From Fennellomyces sp. T-0311 (Eukaryota; Mucoromycota; Mucoromycetes; Mucorales; Lichtheimiaceae), in NCBI GenBank assembly GCA_025266875.1, contig JALLLT010000011.1, positions 868,001 to 932,000 on the forward strand: a DNA stretch of 64,000 nucleotides. Direction: 5' to 3'. Positions 23,101 through 35,135 of the stretch are shown in pieces (position 1 is the first letter of the stretch; each line of letters opens with the position of its first letter). A model generated the notes under the pieces. That model worked only from the letters and a program-made list of their open reading frames with translations, had not been told where the DNA came from and did not search any database. The translations under genes and the position numbers were made by a program.

Positions 23101-24010
23101 AAGAGCGACATTGCTACCTAAGAAGGATCTTTGGACACGACTACTCGCTTGACCAGCGATTGTATCTTCCTTGATAGATAGGTACTACGTTTTGTAGAGA
23201 AATTATTGCCACGTGCGGAGACGGTAGTCACATATAAAACTAGCGGCGGAAGGAAAAGACTAGTTGGAGGAAATGTAAATTTTGGCCTTTAAGCGTGATT
23301 TACGGGGCATATATGAGATACATTAACCTGCTTTAACTTCTGTGCTAGATTCTTCACAACGGGCACTTATGAAGCCGTTGCGTTTGTACCTCTAGCGTAA
23401 TTTGAAGCCGAGTTATGGTCGAAGACACGTATGCTCCCGCTAAACGAAAATCGGCCAGAAACATTCGAATAGGACAAGCCATGTGTGAAATGTATATGAA
23501 ATGAAAAAGATACAAAATCGAGGAAAGTGGATAAAGTTGAAAAAAACAAAGACTATGTAGTACCTTGGGAAATCGTCTTGAAAGTCCCTTTCGCGGAATA
23601 GAAACTGACTCCGCGATCAGATTTCCTTGGTATATTAGAAAATTTAAGTACGCGTTCAATCGTGCCGCCACCTCGCCAAATCAATGTTGTAGGAATGGCT
23701 TACACAGAGTTGTGTGGTTTTTGTCTTTTGCTTAGATACAGAAAATTTCTCTCAGGTGAGGACATGTTTTGGTTATTGTAATGGATAGTACCAGTTAGGA
23801 GCAATGCAGGACAGTTTAATTTGTGATGTTAGCATGATTTGGGACAGAGATATGACAAAGAATAGGTCCACTATAGATGGAATTGACTAAAAGCAGGACT
23901 TGGAAACGATAAACTTGAAAACCATAGAAAATGGAAAGCCAAAAGTGAAAAAAAAGCATAGGAAACGGAATGCACTATAAAAAGGGTATAGAATCATAAC
24001 AACCAGTCTA
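20170..24010. other. Gene-poor region, 3.8 kb
   Basis: No supported gene. Frames at 20358-20987, 21225-21599, 21993-22807 and 23354-23671 are short and lack domains. I read the stretch as non-coding or decayed sequence to the left of a MITE. Confidence 0.55.
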
Positions 24011-24725
24011 CAGTGGAACCCCGCTTTTTGCACATGCGGGTTTACCCTCAAATTATGTGCAAAAAGCGGGGGTGTGCAAAAAGCGAGGTTGTTACACGAA
24101 GGGAAATATAATATCCGCTAGTTAGTGTCAGCCAATAATATGTAGTAGAGCGCAAAATTGATGATAGTATATAAGCTCAAATAACTTAGCAAGCGTTCCT
24201 CCTTCTCTTATTCCTTTTATTTAATATACCACTAAAAGAAAAGCCTAGAATTGAGGAAAAACATAAGGAAACCATCATTTCATGCTTTTCTGAAAGAGAA
24301 TGAGCCAACAGATCAATTAAGATTATTGACGTTATCAATTGGGCCCGTATAGTTGGTCACAGAAGGCTGATATGATTGCTGGTGTCCTTAATATTTTGGA
24401 TGATTTAGAGCACAGCGAGCTTATGGAGGAGCTGAACAAAGTCTGTGATGATTTCCGTAAAAAGCATCAGATGCACCAATCAGCACTGAGTTTTTACATT
24501 TTTTCTGGAAAACTCTTAGAGCCGAGTTCGAATCTCATAGCCCGCTATCGGATCTGAGCTATATAGGATAAGCGGGAAAAATGCACATCATGAATTTTGG
24601 TGTGCAAAGTGCAAAAAGCGGGGGATGTGCAAATTTTCTTAAGTGAAGAGCGGGTTTACCTGAGAATTATGTGCAAAAAGCGGGGGTGTGCAAAAAGCGG
24701 GGGTGCAAAAAGCGGGGTTCCACTG
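24011..24725. mobile_element. Non-autonomous pogo/Tigger-like MITE
   Basis: A 715-bp element flanked by a TA dinucleotide on both sides (24009-24010 and 24726-24727). The ends are inverted repeats beginning CAGTGGAACCCCGC and continuing into GTGCAAAAAGCGGG, a unit repeated several times inside each end. TA duplication and CAGT ends are typical of Tc1/mariner/pogo-group DNA transposons. One open segment (24339-24557, 72 codons) could be a transposase leftover, but no DDE signature is visible, so it must be mobilised in trans if at all. Confidence 0.8.
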
Positions 24726-24839
24726 TATTGTTGAAGCGGGTATGCCAAAGTTTGAGAGTGAAAGCCAGAGTTTGAGCGAGGTATACCAACCTTTTTCGGG
24801 TCGCTTAACTTTCCGGTAGGTATTGCAAAATCCGATGTG

Positions 24840-25790
24840 TGTTGTCCCATTTCAACGTAAAAATTCCTGCAGTAAAACCATCTCGATGTGCACAATTTTG
24901 TCCGAGCGAAGTATCATCTACGTACGTACAATTTGATATAAAAGTCACTGAAAACGTGGATAGCTTTGGAGTTATATACAAAGGACTGCAAACTGTCACT
25001 TTTTATTCAACAGACTTCTTTTTATTAAAGAAGATGCTGGAGAGCAGTCATATGGATGGTGTGTGATCGTATGGGAACCGCTAGTTACAAGATGTAACAT
25101 CACTGTATTGGGTAAGGCAGTAATTACGTTTAGGAGTTCACCATGGCAACTGATAGTTCTACGACTTTTTAACTTGTCAATTTCAAAATAAGCTTCCATC
25201 AGGGCAAATCCAGATGTCGTCAACAATAAGTGGTTCATAAATTATTTAATGCATTCGACTTCCCATCAGAAGAATGGAGGATACAATGGATGACATATAT
25301 TGCACAAGTCGAAAAGAAACAGGCTGTGTGGAAATTGAAAAACGTGATTATCAGACCAAAAAAAGTACTCACACAGATATATGTCATTGCCCTCGTAGTG
25401 ACCAATCTGTAGAGTACATTGATTCACTCCATAAACTCGGCTACGATAGACAGCAAGGTATATATGCTCGCCATGGACTTCACTTGACGGCTATATTGCG
25501 TGAATTCGGTATTCCTAGCCTCTCGATTACCCAAACACCAGCGGTAATATATTCATTGCCAAAATCATGCCACTGTAATATCTTACACTGGGTAAGCTTA
25601 TGATACTGAAAGCAAAGCAACTGAAGTATACCTATACGTTACTGGGAGGATTACGAGCTATAGATGGCTGGAAGATTTCCGAATCCTTATACTCTCTTCT
25701 TTGTTGCGTACCCACAGCTTTTCATCCGCTTCGGAAAGACAAAAATTATGCTATAGCCTTTTTAGATAAAGACAAGGTAAGATGATTACG
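24840..25790 (+). pseudogene. Decayed copy of the unrecognised 'U family' gene
   Basis: This stretch lines up by eye, with many substitutions and stops, with the reverse strand of 50,010-51,060. Examples are AAGATGCTGGAGAGC against AAGATTTTGGAGAGC, the block encoding K-E-x-G-C-V-E-I, and the final segment encoding HPLxKDKxxx just before LAMTOR2. No frame stays open for more than about 110 codons. It sits directly upstream of LAMTOR2, as the better-preserved copy sits upstream of a LAMTOR2 fragment. The function of the family is unknown to me. Confidence 0.65.
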
Positions 25791-26067
25791 TAGCAACAAC
25801 GCTCGATTCGAAAGTGAGCGACATCTGTTATTGTGCGTGCCTTGGAGTTAAGCTTATTAGCCTACTCACGGAGATTATGATGGGTAGAGTAAAAGTGATG
25901 TTAACTAGATAACTCGAACGGGTAATGACGTAGTATTCCTATGAATCCGGAAACTAGGTGTACACAATTTCTGCTAATCAACAAATGCAAGTGGAGTCCG
26001 ATGAACTTTATGCCATATCGAGTCACCTTACTTTAGGATCAGGACCTTGCTCTTCACTCCGCTTGTT

Positions 26068-26653
26068 ATGCTCAAACCCAAAGTCATTTCCCAGGTCTTA
26101 CAACAATCAGCAGATAATGGTCTCCAGACAGCACTGTAAGTTGCAAGAAGATATAACCTTTTGCATCCAAACAACTCAATGCCCAAGCTAGATTAATGAA
26201 CAGCGAGGGTTCGCTGCTGGCATACGCGGCCGATAATGGACGCTCACCGAAAACTTATGCAGCCATCGCGGCCAACATTTGGAGTTCTTACAAACAGCAT
26301 TGCGCATCGGATAGTTTCTTACGAGGAGACCCAACAGCAGGTTTACGATTCCTCATACTCGATTGCGAGGTATATATATATTCGACAACCATTTTCTGCA
26401 GAGGGTTTTTAACCCGCGCATATATGTATAGGAGGGCATCGTATTTGTGACAGGAATCAGTTCGATGCTACTATGTCTAGTAGGCGACCAGACGGTTGAA
26501 CTGGGTATTCTCAGGGCAAAGGTATGGAATTCATTGATGAGGATTACCTTGTATAACTCACGGATTCCCAAACAGGCCGAAGCTATCGCACGACATTTGG
26601 AGGAGCCATTGAGTCGAGCGGCCGCGTATCAGTCAGACTATGCAATAATGTAA
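26068..26653 (+). CDS. LAMTOR2: Ragulator subunit LAMTOR2 (roadblock/LC7 fold)
   Basis: Four exons, 26068-26135, 26192-26369, 26432-26521 and 26576-26653, giving 137 aa (human LAMTOR2 has 125). The start gives MLKPKVISQVLQQS, comparable to the human MLRPKALTQVLSQA. Further matching blocks are NSEGSLLAYA, AAIAANIW, LRFLILDCE, LLCLVGDQTVELGIL and HLEEPLSRAAA. LAMTOR2 pairs with LAMTOR3 in the Ragulator scaffold, which anchors Rag GTPases and TORC1 on the vacuole/lysosome. The gene is convergent with the G-patch gene, with stops 104 bases apart. Its 5' half is duplicated near 49.6 kb, and its exon 2 appears as a fragment near 39.3 kb. Confidence 0.9.
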
Positions 26654-26757
26654 ATAAATAAACGAAAGAAATAATGTATATCTTTTTTTTTATTCTTAAA
26701 GGCGGGTGATGATGGCACAAACGTTATTGGTATGACACGCTGTTTCTATGACGACTG

Positions 26758-27366
26758 TCAGTTGTTCAGGTAATGAAGCATGGCAGCACGCTTCCTAGCA
26801 TCGCGACGGGCTTGGCGTGCAAGCATCTTCCCTGAAGGTATGGCTTTTGGTTCAGGTTTCTTTTGTCGATACGCTTCCTCCGTTTCTTGATAGGTGTGCG
26901 TTACTCGTTTAGGTGCAGTGCGGCTATGGCCAAGACCAAACTTGTCTTGCTTGAGGGATGTGGCGATAGGATGGCGTCTCCCTTCTCCCTTGGCACCCAA
27001 TCCTTCCTCGTACTTCCACCCTTGTGCTCTAAGCAGCCGAAACCCAACGTTGCGTCCGTCGAGTGCCAAAAATTCGGTGGGTGTTTTCCTGTTGCCGCTC
27101 ACCAAGTGTGCTGTTCCCTTGAGATGGTCATTTAACTTTGCTGCAGCAATCTCTATTTCACAATCTGGACACCAGATCTTCTCCTCTTTTTCCGATTTGG
27201 AATCACTAGTGGATACGATGGAACTGTATAAACTGGCCACTTGATCGCCAGTTGATCCCGAAGATTGTGGTATAGACGCCAGTGCTGCGGTGTCGGTGCC
27301 TCGTATAAAGTCGATGGGGCGAGAGTATTGTGATGTTTTTCTTACATTGAAGTCGTCCTCCATCAA
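26758..27366 (-). CDS. G-patch and zinc-finger protein (GPANK1-like)
   Basis: A single exon of 202 aa. A C2H2-type finger (WCPDC ... HLKGTAH) lies near the middle, followed by a G-patch segment (NVGFRLLRAQGW, GLGAKGEGR, HPIATSLK, GLGH) and a basic tail. The finger/G-patch order and the RVTH block after it match the C-terminal half of animal GPANK1. The ankyrin part is absent. G-patch proteins usually stimulate DEAH helicases in RNA processing, so a nuclear role in RNA metabolism is likely but inferred. Confidence 0.8.
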   Translation of the reverse strand: MMEDDFNVRKTSQYSRPIDFIRGTDTAALASIPQSSGSTGDQVASLYSSIVSTSDSKSEKEEKIWCPDCEIEIAAAKLNDHLKGTAHLVSGNRKTPTEFLALDGRNVGFRLLRAQGWKYEEGLGAKGEGRRHPIATSLKQDKFGLGHSRTAPKRVTHTYQETEEAYRQKKPEPKAIPSGKMLARQARRDARKRAAMLHYLNN

Positions 27367-27582
27367 TGCAACGAGGAAAGAGAATTATGATCTGAGCGAA
27401 TCTATTCACAGCAGTGCAAAAGAATATAATTGGTGATCCGTTATTTTTCCTGCTTTACGAAGCACCGGAAAGAAGAAAAATGAGCCCACGAGGTCATTAG
27501 AGTAAACATAGTTATATATCGTAAAGGAGAATGCCAAATTTAGATTTTACAAATGCAAAGTTAAAAAAGTAAAAGGGTTCTA

Positions 27583-30287
27583 TCAGCTGTTTTGGTTGTC
27601 CTGGTTCATGAAGCCCAGCAGTACGCTGCTTGCTGGCGATTCGGGCAACGCGACCGGGAATGACACGCCGTTCAGGATATCCACGTTATCGTTATGCACC
27701 AGATTCCTGCTGTTGTCACCTCGTTGCTGCTGCTGGCGGATGTTGCGCAGTTCTTGGGGTATTGAGGACAATGATGCTTCCGACGGCCGCAGCTGTTGCA
27801 ACGGGGAGAACTCGTGTGATGGAATCAAGGGCTGCGACACCGATGACAAGATGGATGGGCCACTTTGTGAGCTCGATGCGGCAGGACCCTGCACATTGAC
27901 GGTGGGGTTTTGTGTGCCAAAGTAATTGTTCCATTCATCCACGTCCAGCGACGATGGCACGCCCCAGAATGCGGTGTGGAATGGATCGTACTGATGCTGT
28001 GAATTGGGTACGACGTCGGGTGCTGCGAATGGATCCATTGTCGATCCCGGCTTGGTTTCGTCGTCGTTCTCGGCCTGATACTCTTGATCCTGCGTTTGCG
28101 GAGAATTGGGAACAGCAATCGATGGCGGTTGCGGGAGCAATCGGCTGTTGCGCCGCGGGACATACTCATCACATTCGAGATTGATATCGCGTAGACCAGC
28201 CAATTCACCCAGAATGTTGCAGCACCGGGCTGCATTCATCCATGTCACGTCAATCTCGTCCAGAGCACGCATAATCTTGTTGATATAGATCTTGGCGTCA
28301 AGCGTTTTATCCGCATCGCCAGACGAAGCCATTTTGATGAACACGATGCCGGCCGTAAATAGGCAGTACACGGCATAGTTGAGCACGAAGCGCAGATGGC
28401 TCTCTTTGAACATGACGTTGACGATATCGAGGATGGAGTTTGCGGCGGATATGCATATTTTGTACGACGGCAGAGACGACGGAGACTGGGACGAGTTACC
28501 GGGGATAAAGGGGCGGTGCAACAGGATGAGTGTTGTGTAATAGATCATGTGCATTTGAGAAATGACGAGTGGCGGGTCCCGGGCAGTTTCGCCGACTTCA
28601 GTATTTGGTGGTTTGTATTGCAGCGCGGCCGGCAGCTGGTTGTACCAATTTGTCAGCTCGCGGTTGAGCCCCGTGAGAACATGCTCCAGGTGTTGTGGGG
28701 ATGCATGGTGTCGTGCTTTGGCGTAGTACACGTTGCGCAACACGTGTCCCAGAATGTCAGTGATTTTGATAAGATGCACGAACGACTCCACTATCCGTGG
28801 TTTGTTCTTGTCGATTGGAGTCGAACTGTCCTCGTCGTCGTCCGATGGAAATGGTACATCGCAGTCTCGCTCTTCAAATGTAGATGAACGTCCATAGATA
28901 GCGCTGATCAGTCGATCGATGATGAAACAGCACCAGAATACTCGCTTGCGTCGTTCTCGCTCGTCAGGCGGAATGTTCCAGTGATCGCAGTTGCGATGCA
29001 ACCCCAGATCTTGTGCCATGCGAAATGCCTATTGCCGAATAAATTAATTATCATCGTCTCCTTAGCAACCCAGCAAAAGTCCGTTACCATGCCACTGTAC
29101 AACCATCCTCGAACATACTTCATGGTACCGTGCTGATGCGTTGACAGCAGCAAGAGTGCTTGAACGGTAGATATCCGAGGAACATCATAATAGTCATCCA
29201 ACAGCCGTTTTGCTCGTTCGAAAAAGATATCGCCAGCAGTATCAGCGGAATTGGGATCAGAGCGCACACGGATATCAGACGACACTCGTGATGCGACAGC
29301 ATAAATCGCATTCAGGAGCAGCGGCGAGATGGGTTCAAGAGGAGAATTGAGGGAGGAAGTCAGTCGTTTCTTGTAGAACAACGGCAAGACGGGGTAAAAG
29401 TGCTCAAAGTACAAATTGATCAAATGTCTTGACAGATCTTTTGGCGGCAGCTCGTACGGATCCAATTTTGGATCTGATTTGCTATGAGGGGATGACGCAG
29501 ATTGAGATTTGTGACCCCAGCCCGAGAAATGGAATGCGCCATTCTGGTAGGTGCGGCTGTTTTGAAGCAAATAGTAGCCTGATGACTTGCCCAGATAGCG
29601 CACTTGGCCATTCTCATCCATCGACAACTGGCCTGTGCTGTCGCCCACTGAATCAGGGCTGCTGGGTGTTACCGACTCCTGCCGATCGTTTTGTCGAGGA
29701 CTGCTGATATCGTCGGCAAAGCAGATTTGTGAGAGTGACATAGGCGACTCGTGCGGAGGCGATGATTCGTCTTGATGCCCACGTTTCAGACGGCGAACTG
29801 GCCGTGAATTGATGACCTGGCCTGTGGTTGTCTCGAGTGGAGAGTTGAGTTCCGCGAGTAAGGTCTTGGCCTTTGGGTCCGGGTTGTCCTTTGATATGTC
29901 TCGAAGCAGACCTTCAAGCTTGCGTAATCTGTTCTCAACCGCTTCGATATATCCTTTGGGAGGCCCTCTCTATTATTCCTCGGTCCATCCATCAGCTCTT
30001 TTCTTTGGAACCTTATCGCCCAATCGAGTAAGTACTCACCTTTTTGGTGGTATCCTTGTAGCTGCATTCGAGACTGAACGCCTGGCAGTTGCCGCAGATA
30101 GGCGCAGCACCATCGCATTTAATCTTCTTCCGACGGCATAAATCGCTATTATCCAGTTCGTTATTATTCACTTTTTTTTCTGCTCCGGGAAATCACGTCT
30201 TCTTGGGCATGCTACTGTCCAGGGAACTTACCATGCGCGACTCACACGCTGCCGCTTGCTGCCGAGCTCGTCCGAAATGTTGGTCAT
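27583..30287 (-). CDS. Zn2Cys6 fungal-specific transcription factor
   Basis: Four exons, 30232-30287, 30040-30145, 29088-29969 and 27583-29028, giving 829 aa. The first intron interrupts the binuclear cluster after the first base pair of its first Cys codon. Once spliced, the cluster is C19-x2-C22-x6-C29-x6-C36-x2-C39-x6-C46 (ACDLCRRKKIKCDG). A linker and short coiled coil follow (GYIEAVENRLRKLEGLLR). The middle holds the fungal_trans domain with the family block RKRVFWCCFIIDRLIS, and the C-terminus is rich in Gln, Pro and Ser. It binds CGG-type DNA sites as a dimer. The regulated pathway cannot be read from sequence. It is divergent from the ARL3 gene, with starts 399 bases apart. Confidence 0.92.
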
Positions 30288-30686
30288 TCAGAAAAGTAAG
30301 TGGAATGGCTGCAGGAACAAGAGGTTGTCTGTGTGTGTTTGAGGAGAGCGGGAAAAAAGAGCGCAGGAAGGGGCAGGGTAAGTAATCATTAATAATGCGA
30401 GTCACATCATGGAAATCAACATTGTTGCTACACCCGGATTCAGTTCGTCCTGGTGCTCCGTTATAATAAAGGTCGGTCAGCTTTTCAGGGTCTTCGCCTT
30501 AATTGGGTCCTAGGCACAATAAGTCTTGATCACAGATTAAGCTTATTTCACCATCGGCCCTTGTGTTTTTTCCCTTTACAAAGCGTTTGGGCCATCAATC
30601 ACTGTAGCTGGAACGGCAAAACATTCAACCAGCAGTCCAGGCTTCAGCGGAACGAAGCGGAAACCGATTCGCTTTTTTATTTCTGC
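30288..30686. other. Divergent intergenic region, Zn2Cys6 factor / ARL3
   Basis: About 400 bases between opposite start codons, acting as promoter for both genes. No clear TATA box and no gene inside. Short frames here are not conserved. Confidence 0.45.
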
Positions 30687-31505
30687 ATGTACTCATTATT
30701 AAGTGGACTATACCATTACGTTACCCGCAAAGAAGAGTATTATGTGCTCATTATCGGCCTCGACAATGCAGGCAAAACGGTAAATCTTGCTTTGGCAGCC
30801 ATTTTTCCATCCGCTCAATAACGGCTTCATGAAAGACATTGTTAGAACGCATAAAATCCATCTTCTTGGGTGTAGCGGGTCTTGCTCCTGAAAAGATTGC
30901 ACCAACAGTCGGCTTGAACAGTAAAGTTGTGCCTTTCCGAGGCAAATGGATTGTTAACGGGAAAGAAAAAAAATAAATAGTTGGGCGAGTCGACATTGGG
31001 TCATCACGCATCAACTTTTGGGATTTAGGCGGCCAACGTGATCTACAGACTATATGGGAACGCTACTACGCAGAGTGTCACGGGATTGTATTTGTTGTGG
31101 ATTCAACGGACAGCAAACGATTAGAGGAGTGCAAGGACACGTTTGGTATTGTATTGTCACGTGTCATAGCTACCAGTATTGTTGACAAGGAAACGGCTTT
31201 AGAAAAAATGATTACGAACGATCAGGTAGAAGGCGTGCCAGTGTTGATGCTGGCAAACAAGCAAGATATAGACGGTGCTTTGCGCGTCGAGGAAATCAAA
31301 GAGGTATTCAACAAGATTGCTGTAAAGCTTGGTGCACGTGATTCCAGAGTGCTTCCTGTCAGTGCATTGAAAGGGTAAATATTTGCATGGTTAAAAAAGG
31401 GATGTATGACTAATATATTGCAGAGAGGGCGTAAAGGATGCCGTGGACTGGTTGATCCTTCGCCTACAACGCAACAAGCCAAGCCGACCTCCCATCTATC
31501 GATAG
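30687..31505 (+). CDS. ARL3: ARL3/ARFRP1-type small GTPase
   Basis: Five exons, 30687-30779, 30836-30920, 30981-31145, 31203-31374 and 31424-31505, giving 198 aa, the same length as yeast Arl3. Motifs are the P-loop GLDNAGKTT (split by intron 1), switch I IAPTVGLN, WDLGGQ, NKQD and SALKG. The N-terminus MYSLLSGLY lacks the Gly2 of myristoylated Arfs, as in Arl3/ARFRP1, which are anchored through N-terminal acetylation and Sys1. The role is recruitment of Arl1 and tethers to the trans-Golgi. Intron 3 (31146-31202) is 57 nt, a multiple of three without stop codons, so retention would insert 19 residues before EKMITND. I take the spliced form because it matches the family. Confidence 0.92.
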
Positions 31506-31698
31506 ATGTATCTTCTTCATTTTATATTTTTGAAAACCCCATAGAAACAATCACACACATTGTACTTTACCTCTTTCTTCCTCTTTATCCATCATCATCA
31601 CCACAAAATAACCTAAGCTCTTTTGAAAAAAATGCTAATTACAACTTTTTTATTTTACATGTGGAAAAAACTGTGGGGAAACGTTAGAGAAGTTATAT

Positions 31699-34337
31699 TT
31701 AAGCAGTCTTCTCGCGCATGAGGTTAAGAGCGGAACCAGCCTTGAACCAAGCGATCTGGCCGGCGTTGAAGGTGTGGTTCAAGGTGATGTCATCAGTCTT
31801 GCCATCAGCCTTGTGGAGGCGGAGGGTCAAGGGCTTGCCTTCCTGGAAGTCGGTCAAACCGATAATGTCGACCTTGTCGGTGGGATCGATCTTGTCGTAA
31901 TCGGCGGGGTTGGAGAAGGTAAGGGGAAGCATACCCTGCTTCTTCAAGTTGGTCTCGTGGATACGAGCGAACGACTTGGTGATGATGGCAGCACCGTTGA
32001 GGAAACGGGGTTCCAAAGCGGCGTGTTCACGGGAAGAACCTTCACCGTAGTTTTCGTCACCAATGACAACCCACTTGACACCACGAGCCTTGTAGTCACG
32101 GGCAACATCGGGAACACCACCGAATTCGTGAGTGAAGACGTTCTCGATCTTGTTGGCCTCACCGTTGGCAATGTTGATCGCACCAATCAACATGTTGTTG
32201 GAGATGTTGTCCAAGTGACCACGGTACTTGAGCCAGGGACCGGCCATGGAGATGTGATCAGTGGTACATTTGCCCTTGACCTTGATGAGGATAGGAATGC
32301 CCTTGATATCCTTACCATCCCACTTCTCGAAAGGCTTCAAGAGCTGAAGACGGTTGGACTTGGGGTCAACGGCAACGCTGACGTTGCTGCGGTCAGCAGG
32401 AGGGGCCTGGTAGGTGTTCTCACCAGCATCGTAACCGCGGCTGGGCAACTCATCACCAGATGGGGGCTCAAGCTTGAAGGGCTTGCCGTTGGCATCGGTC
32501 AAAGAGTCGGTGATGGGGTTGAAGGTCATGTCACCAGCAATGGCCAAAGCAGTGACGATTTCGGGGGAAGCGACGAAGGAGTGGGTAGCAGGGTTGGCAT
32601 CGTTACGACCGGTGAAGTTACGGTTGTACGAGGTGATAATAGAGTTCTTGTCACCCTTCTTGATGTCCTGACGATCCCACTGACCAATGCAAGGACCGCA
32701 AGCGTTGGCAAGTACAACACCACCAGCATTGGTCAAAGTCTCCATGATACCATCACGCTCAATGGTGGCACGAATCTGCTCGGAACCGGGGGTAATGGTG
32801 TACTTGGCCTTGGTCTTCAAACCGTGGTCGCTGGCCTGCTTCAAAAGCGAGGCCGAGCGAGCCATGTCTTCGTACGAGGAGTTGGTGCACGAACCGATCA
32901 AACCGACCTTCAATTCAAGGGGCCAGTCGTTCTTGATGGCGGTTTCCTTGAACTTGGACAAGGGAGTGGCAAGATCGGGAGTGAAGGGACCGTTGATATG
33001 GGGTTCGAGCTCGCTGAGGTTGATGTCGATAACCTCATCGTACTGGGCACCCTCATCGGCGCGCAAGTTGTGCGAGAACTGCTCAGCGTACTTGGCAATA
33101 TCAGCACGGTTGGTAGCACGGAGGTAGTCACCCATGCGCTTGTTGAAGGGGAACATGGAGGTGGTGGCACCAATCTATCATTATATCGTTGATAAGTAAA
33201 CAAACACACGCAAAAACTCTAATTTGTTTGACATACCTCAGCACCCATGTTACTAATCGGGAAAGAAAGAAATAAGGGGTAAACAGTTAATATACGTGGC
33301 GTAAAGTGACTCAGGGATGCTGCAGCACTTACCAGATGGTACCCATACCAGTGCAGGACAAGTTGTCGACACCAGAGCCGGTGTATTCGACAATAGCACC
33401 AGTACCACCCTTGACAGTCAAGATACCAGCGACCTTCAAGATGACATCCTTGGGGGAGGTCCACTTGCCCATCTCACCGTGGAGGTTGACACCAATAACC
33501 TTGGGGCACTTCAATTCCCAAGGAATATCAGCCATGACATCGACGGCATCAGCACCACCGACACCAATGGCAACCATACCAAGACCACCAGCGTTGGGGG
33601 TGTGGGAGTCAGTACCAATCATAAGACCACCGGGGAAAGCATAGTTTTCCAAAATGATCTGATGGATAATACCGGAACCGGGCTTCCAGAAGCCAATGCC
33701 GTACTTGGCAGAGGCAGTGGCCAAGAAGTCGTAGACTTCCTTGTTGAGTTCAATGGCACGGGCCAAATCGGGCACACCGCTCTTTTGAGCCTGGATCAAA
33801 TGATCACAGTGGACGGTGGTAGGGACGGCAACGGTGGGAAGACCGGCAGACATGAACTGAAGAAGAGCCATCTGGGCAGTGGCATCCTGGCAGGCAACAC
33901 GATCGGGACGCAACTTCAAGTAGGACTGACCACGGACGATATCCTGGTTCTCAGCATCGTCCAAATGGCCATAGACGACCTTCTCGGAGAGGGTCAAGGG
34001 ACGGTTCAATCTAATTTTATATAGTTACGTGTTAGTATTGCTTCATTATGTGCTACTTTCATCCCCATGATCAACTTGCCTCTTACGAACGATGGCAAGG
34101 TTGTCCTCGATACGCTGGTAGTTGATGAACTTGTCCTGCTCCAAAACGGACATGGGAACCTTCTGGGAGGCCCAAGTACCGGCAGCCTGAGCGTAGGTGC
34201 GCGAGGGAATGGATTTGATGGCGGGAGCAACCGACTTTAAACGCGCCTTAGGTCAGTATGACGTATATTAAGATGCGCTTTGTCTTCCTTTGCTAGTTTA
34301 CCTTAGCGGCCCGCATGAAGGTGTTGGAAGACAGCAT
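31699..34337 (-). CDS. ACO1: Mitochondrial aconitase
   Basis: Five exons, 34302-34337, 34080-34246, 33333-34010, 33237-33252 and 31699-33174, giving 790 aa. Residues 1-35 form a presequence ([12 protein letters not shown]). The [4Fe-4S] ligands sit in [10 protein letters not shown] and ACGPCIG. The swivelling domain carries [12 protein letters not shown]. The enzyme interconverts citrate and isocitrate in the TCA cycle. Two splicing features stand out: intron 2 (34011-34079) needs a GC donor (AG|GCAAGT) with a perfect TACTAAC branch site to keep KRLNRPL in frame, and exon 4 is a 16-nt microexon encoding part of TICNMGAE. Codon use is strongly biased, as in abundantly expressed genes. That bias opens a long antisense frame which I do not regard as a gene. 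Confidence 0.95.
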
Positions 34338-35135
34338 GTTGTATATGGAAGCTCTGCCAATCAGACAAAGACCCGGAGGAAATGCAAGAGAGGGGGGGTG
34401 AAAAGTTGGAAGAGAAGGAAGAAAAAAAGTAAACACAAGTCAACCCCCAGCATATGTACGTGATGGATGGCTTTCGGGATCTGAAATCCATGAAATGGTC
34501 ACACAGCCGCAACATACAATCGGTGCGCCATGTGAAATAACTTTTTAGGTGCTGCAAAACTTCTCCACATAACGTCATAGCATGAATCAAGTCAACCACC
34601 GCGTCCAGCTTTTCCTCAAAAACAACTACTAACGGAAAGTGCAACGTGATGTCAATGTGAAGGAGTGTGCCAAGTTGTCATAAGTGATAAAGTATTACCA
34701 AGCACTATTATCCATTTTCCGGCGGGCCAGGAAGAGGCGTAACAGGGCCGTGCAAAAGGGCCACGAAATCTTCAGATGGTCCGACAGGTGGGCTGGCTTA
34801 ACGTTTATCCAAATAATGCGCCCCTACTTCTTTGTTGTTTAGCCGGCAGGCGATACCATCCTCTTCCACTTTCCGTATCCTAGCGACCGCTTTTCTTTTT
34901 TTCGTTATCGGAAACCTTCCCCACGTTGGATCAGCTTGTCAAAAAAATTCTATTGTCCTTTTGCCCCACCTTGATAAACGGACTCCGATTAAATAAGATA
35001 ATCCGTCCTTCTATGGCAATTCAGCGAAGAATTGCTGGTTTCATTTGCCATGACGCGAAAAAAAGAAAAGGCGCGGAGATTTGATTGTATATGCGCCCGC
35101 TCGGAAAATGATCATCGAAACATCCCTTTCCTGAT
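34338..35135. promoter_or_regulatory. Divergent region between aconitase and BCS1-like genes
   Basis: About 800 bases between two nuclear genes for mitochondrial proteins. A CCAAT box (CCAATCA, 34357-34363) lies 20 bases upstream of the aconitase start and could be a Hap-complex site. No gene is visible here. Confidence 0.4.

Noticed and set aside
24339..24557. 72-codon frame inside the MITE as a possible gene
   Set aside because: Too short for a transposase and without DDE or HTH motifs. Kept only as a possible internal remnant.
31774..33192. A 472-codon open frame on the plus strand
   Set aside because: It is exactly antisense to the aconitase coding exon. The biased codon use of that gene removes antisense stops. 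The protein has no domain and is Val/Gly/Thr-rich, as expected of a mirror frame.
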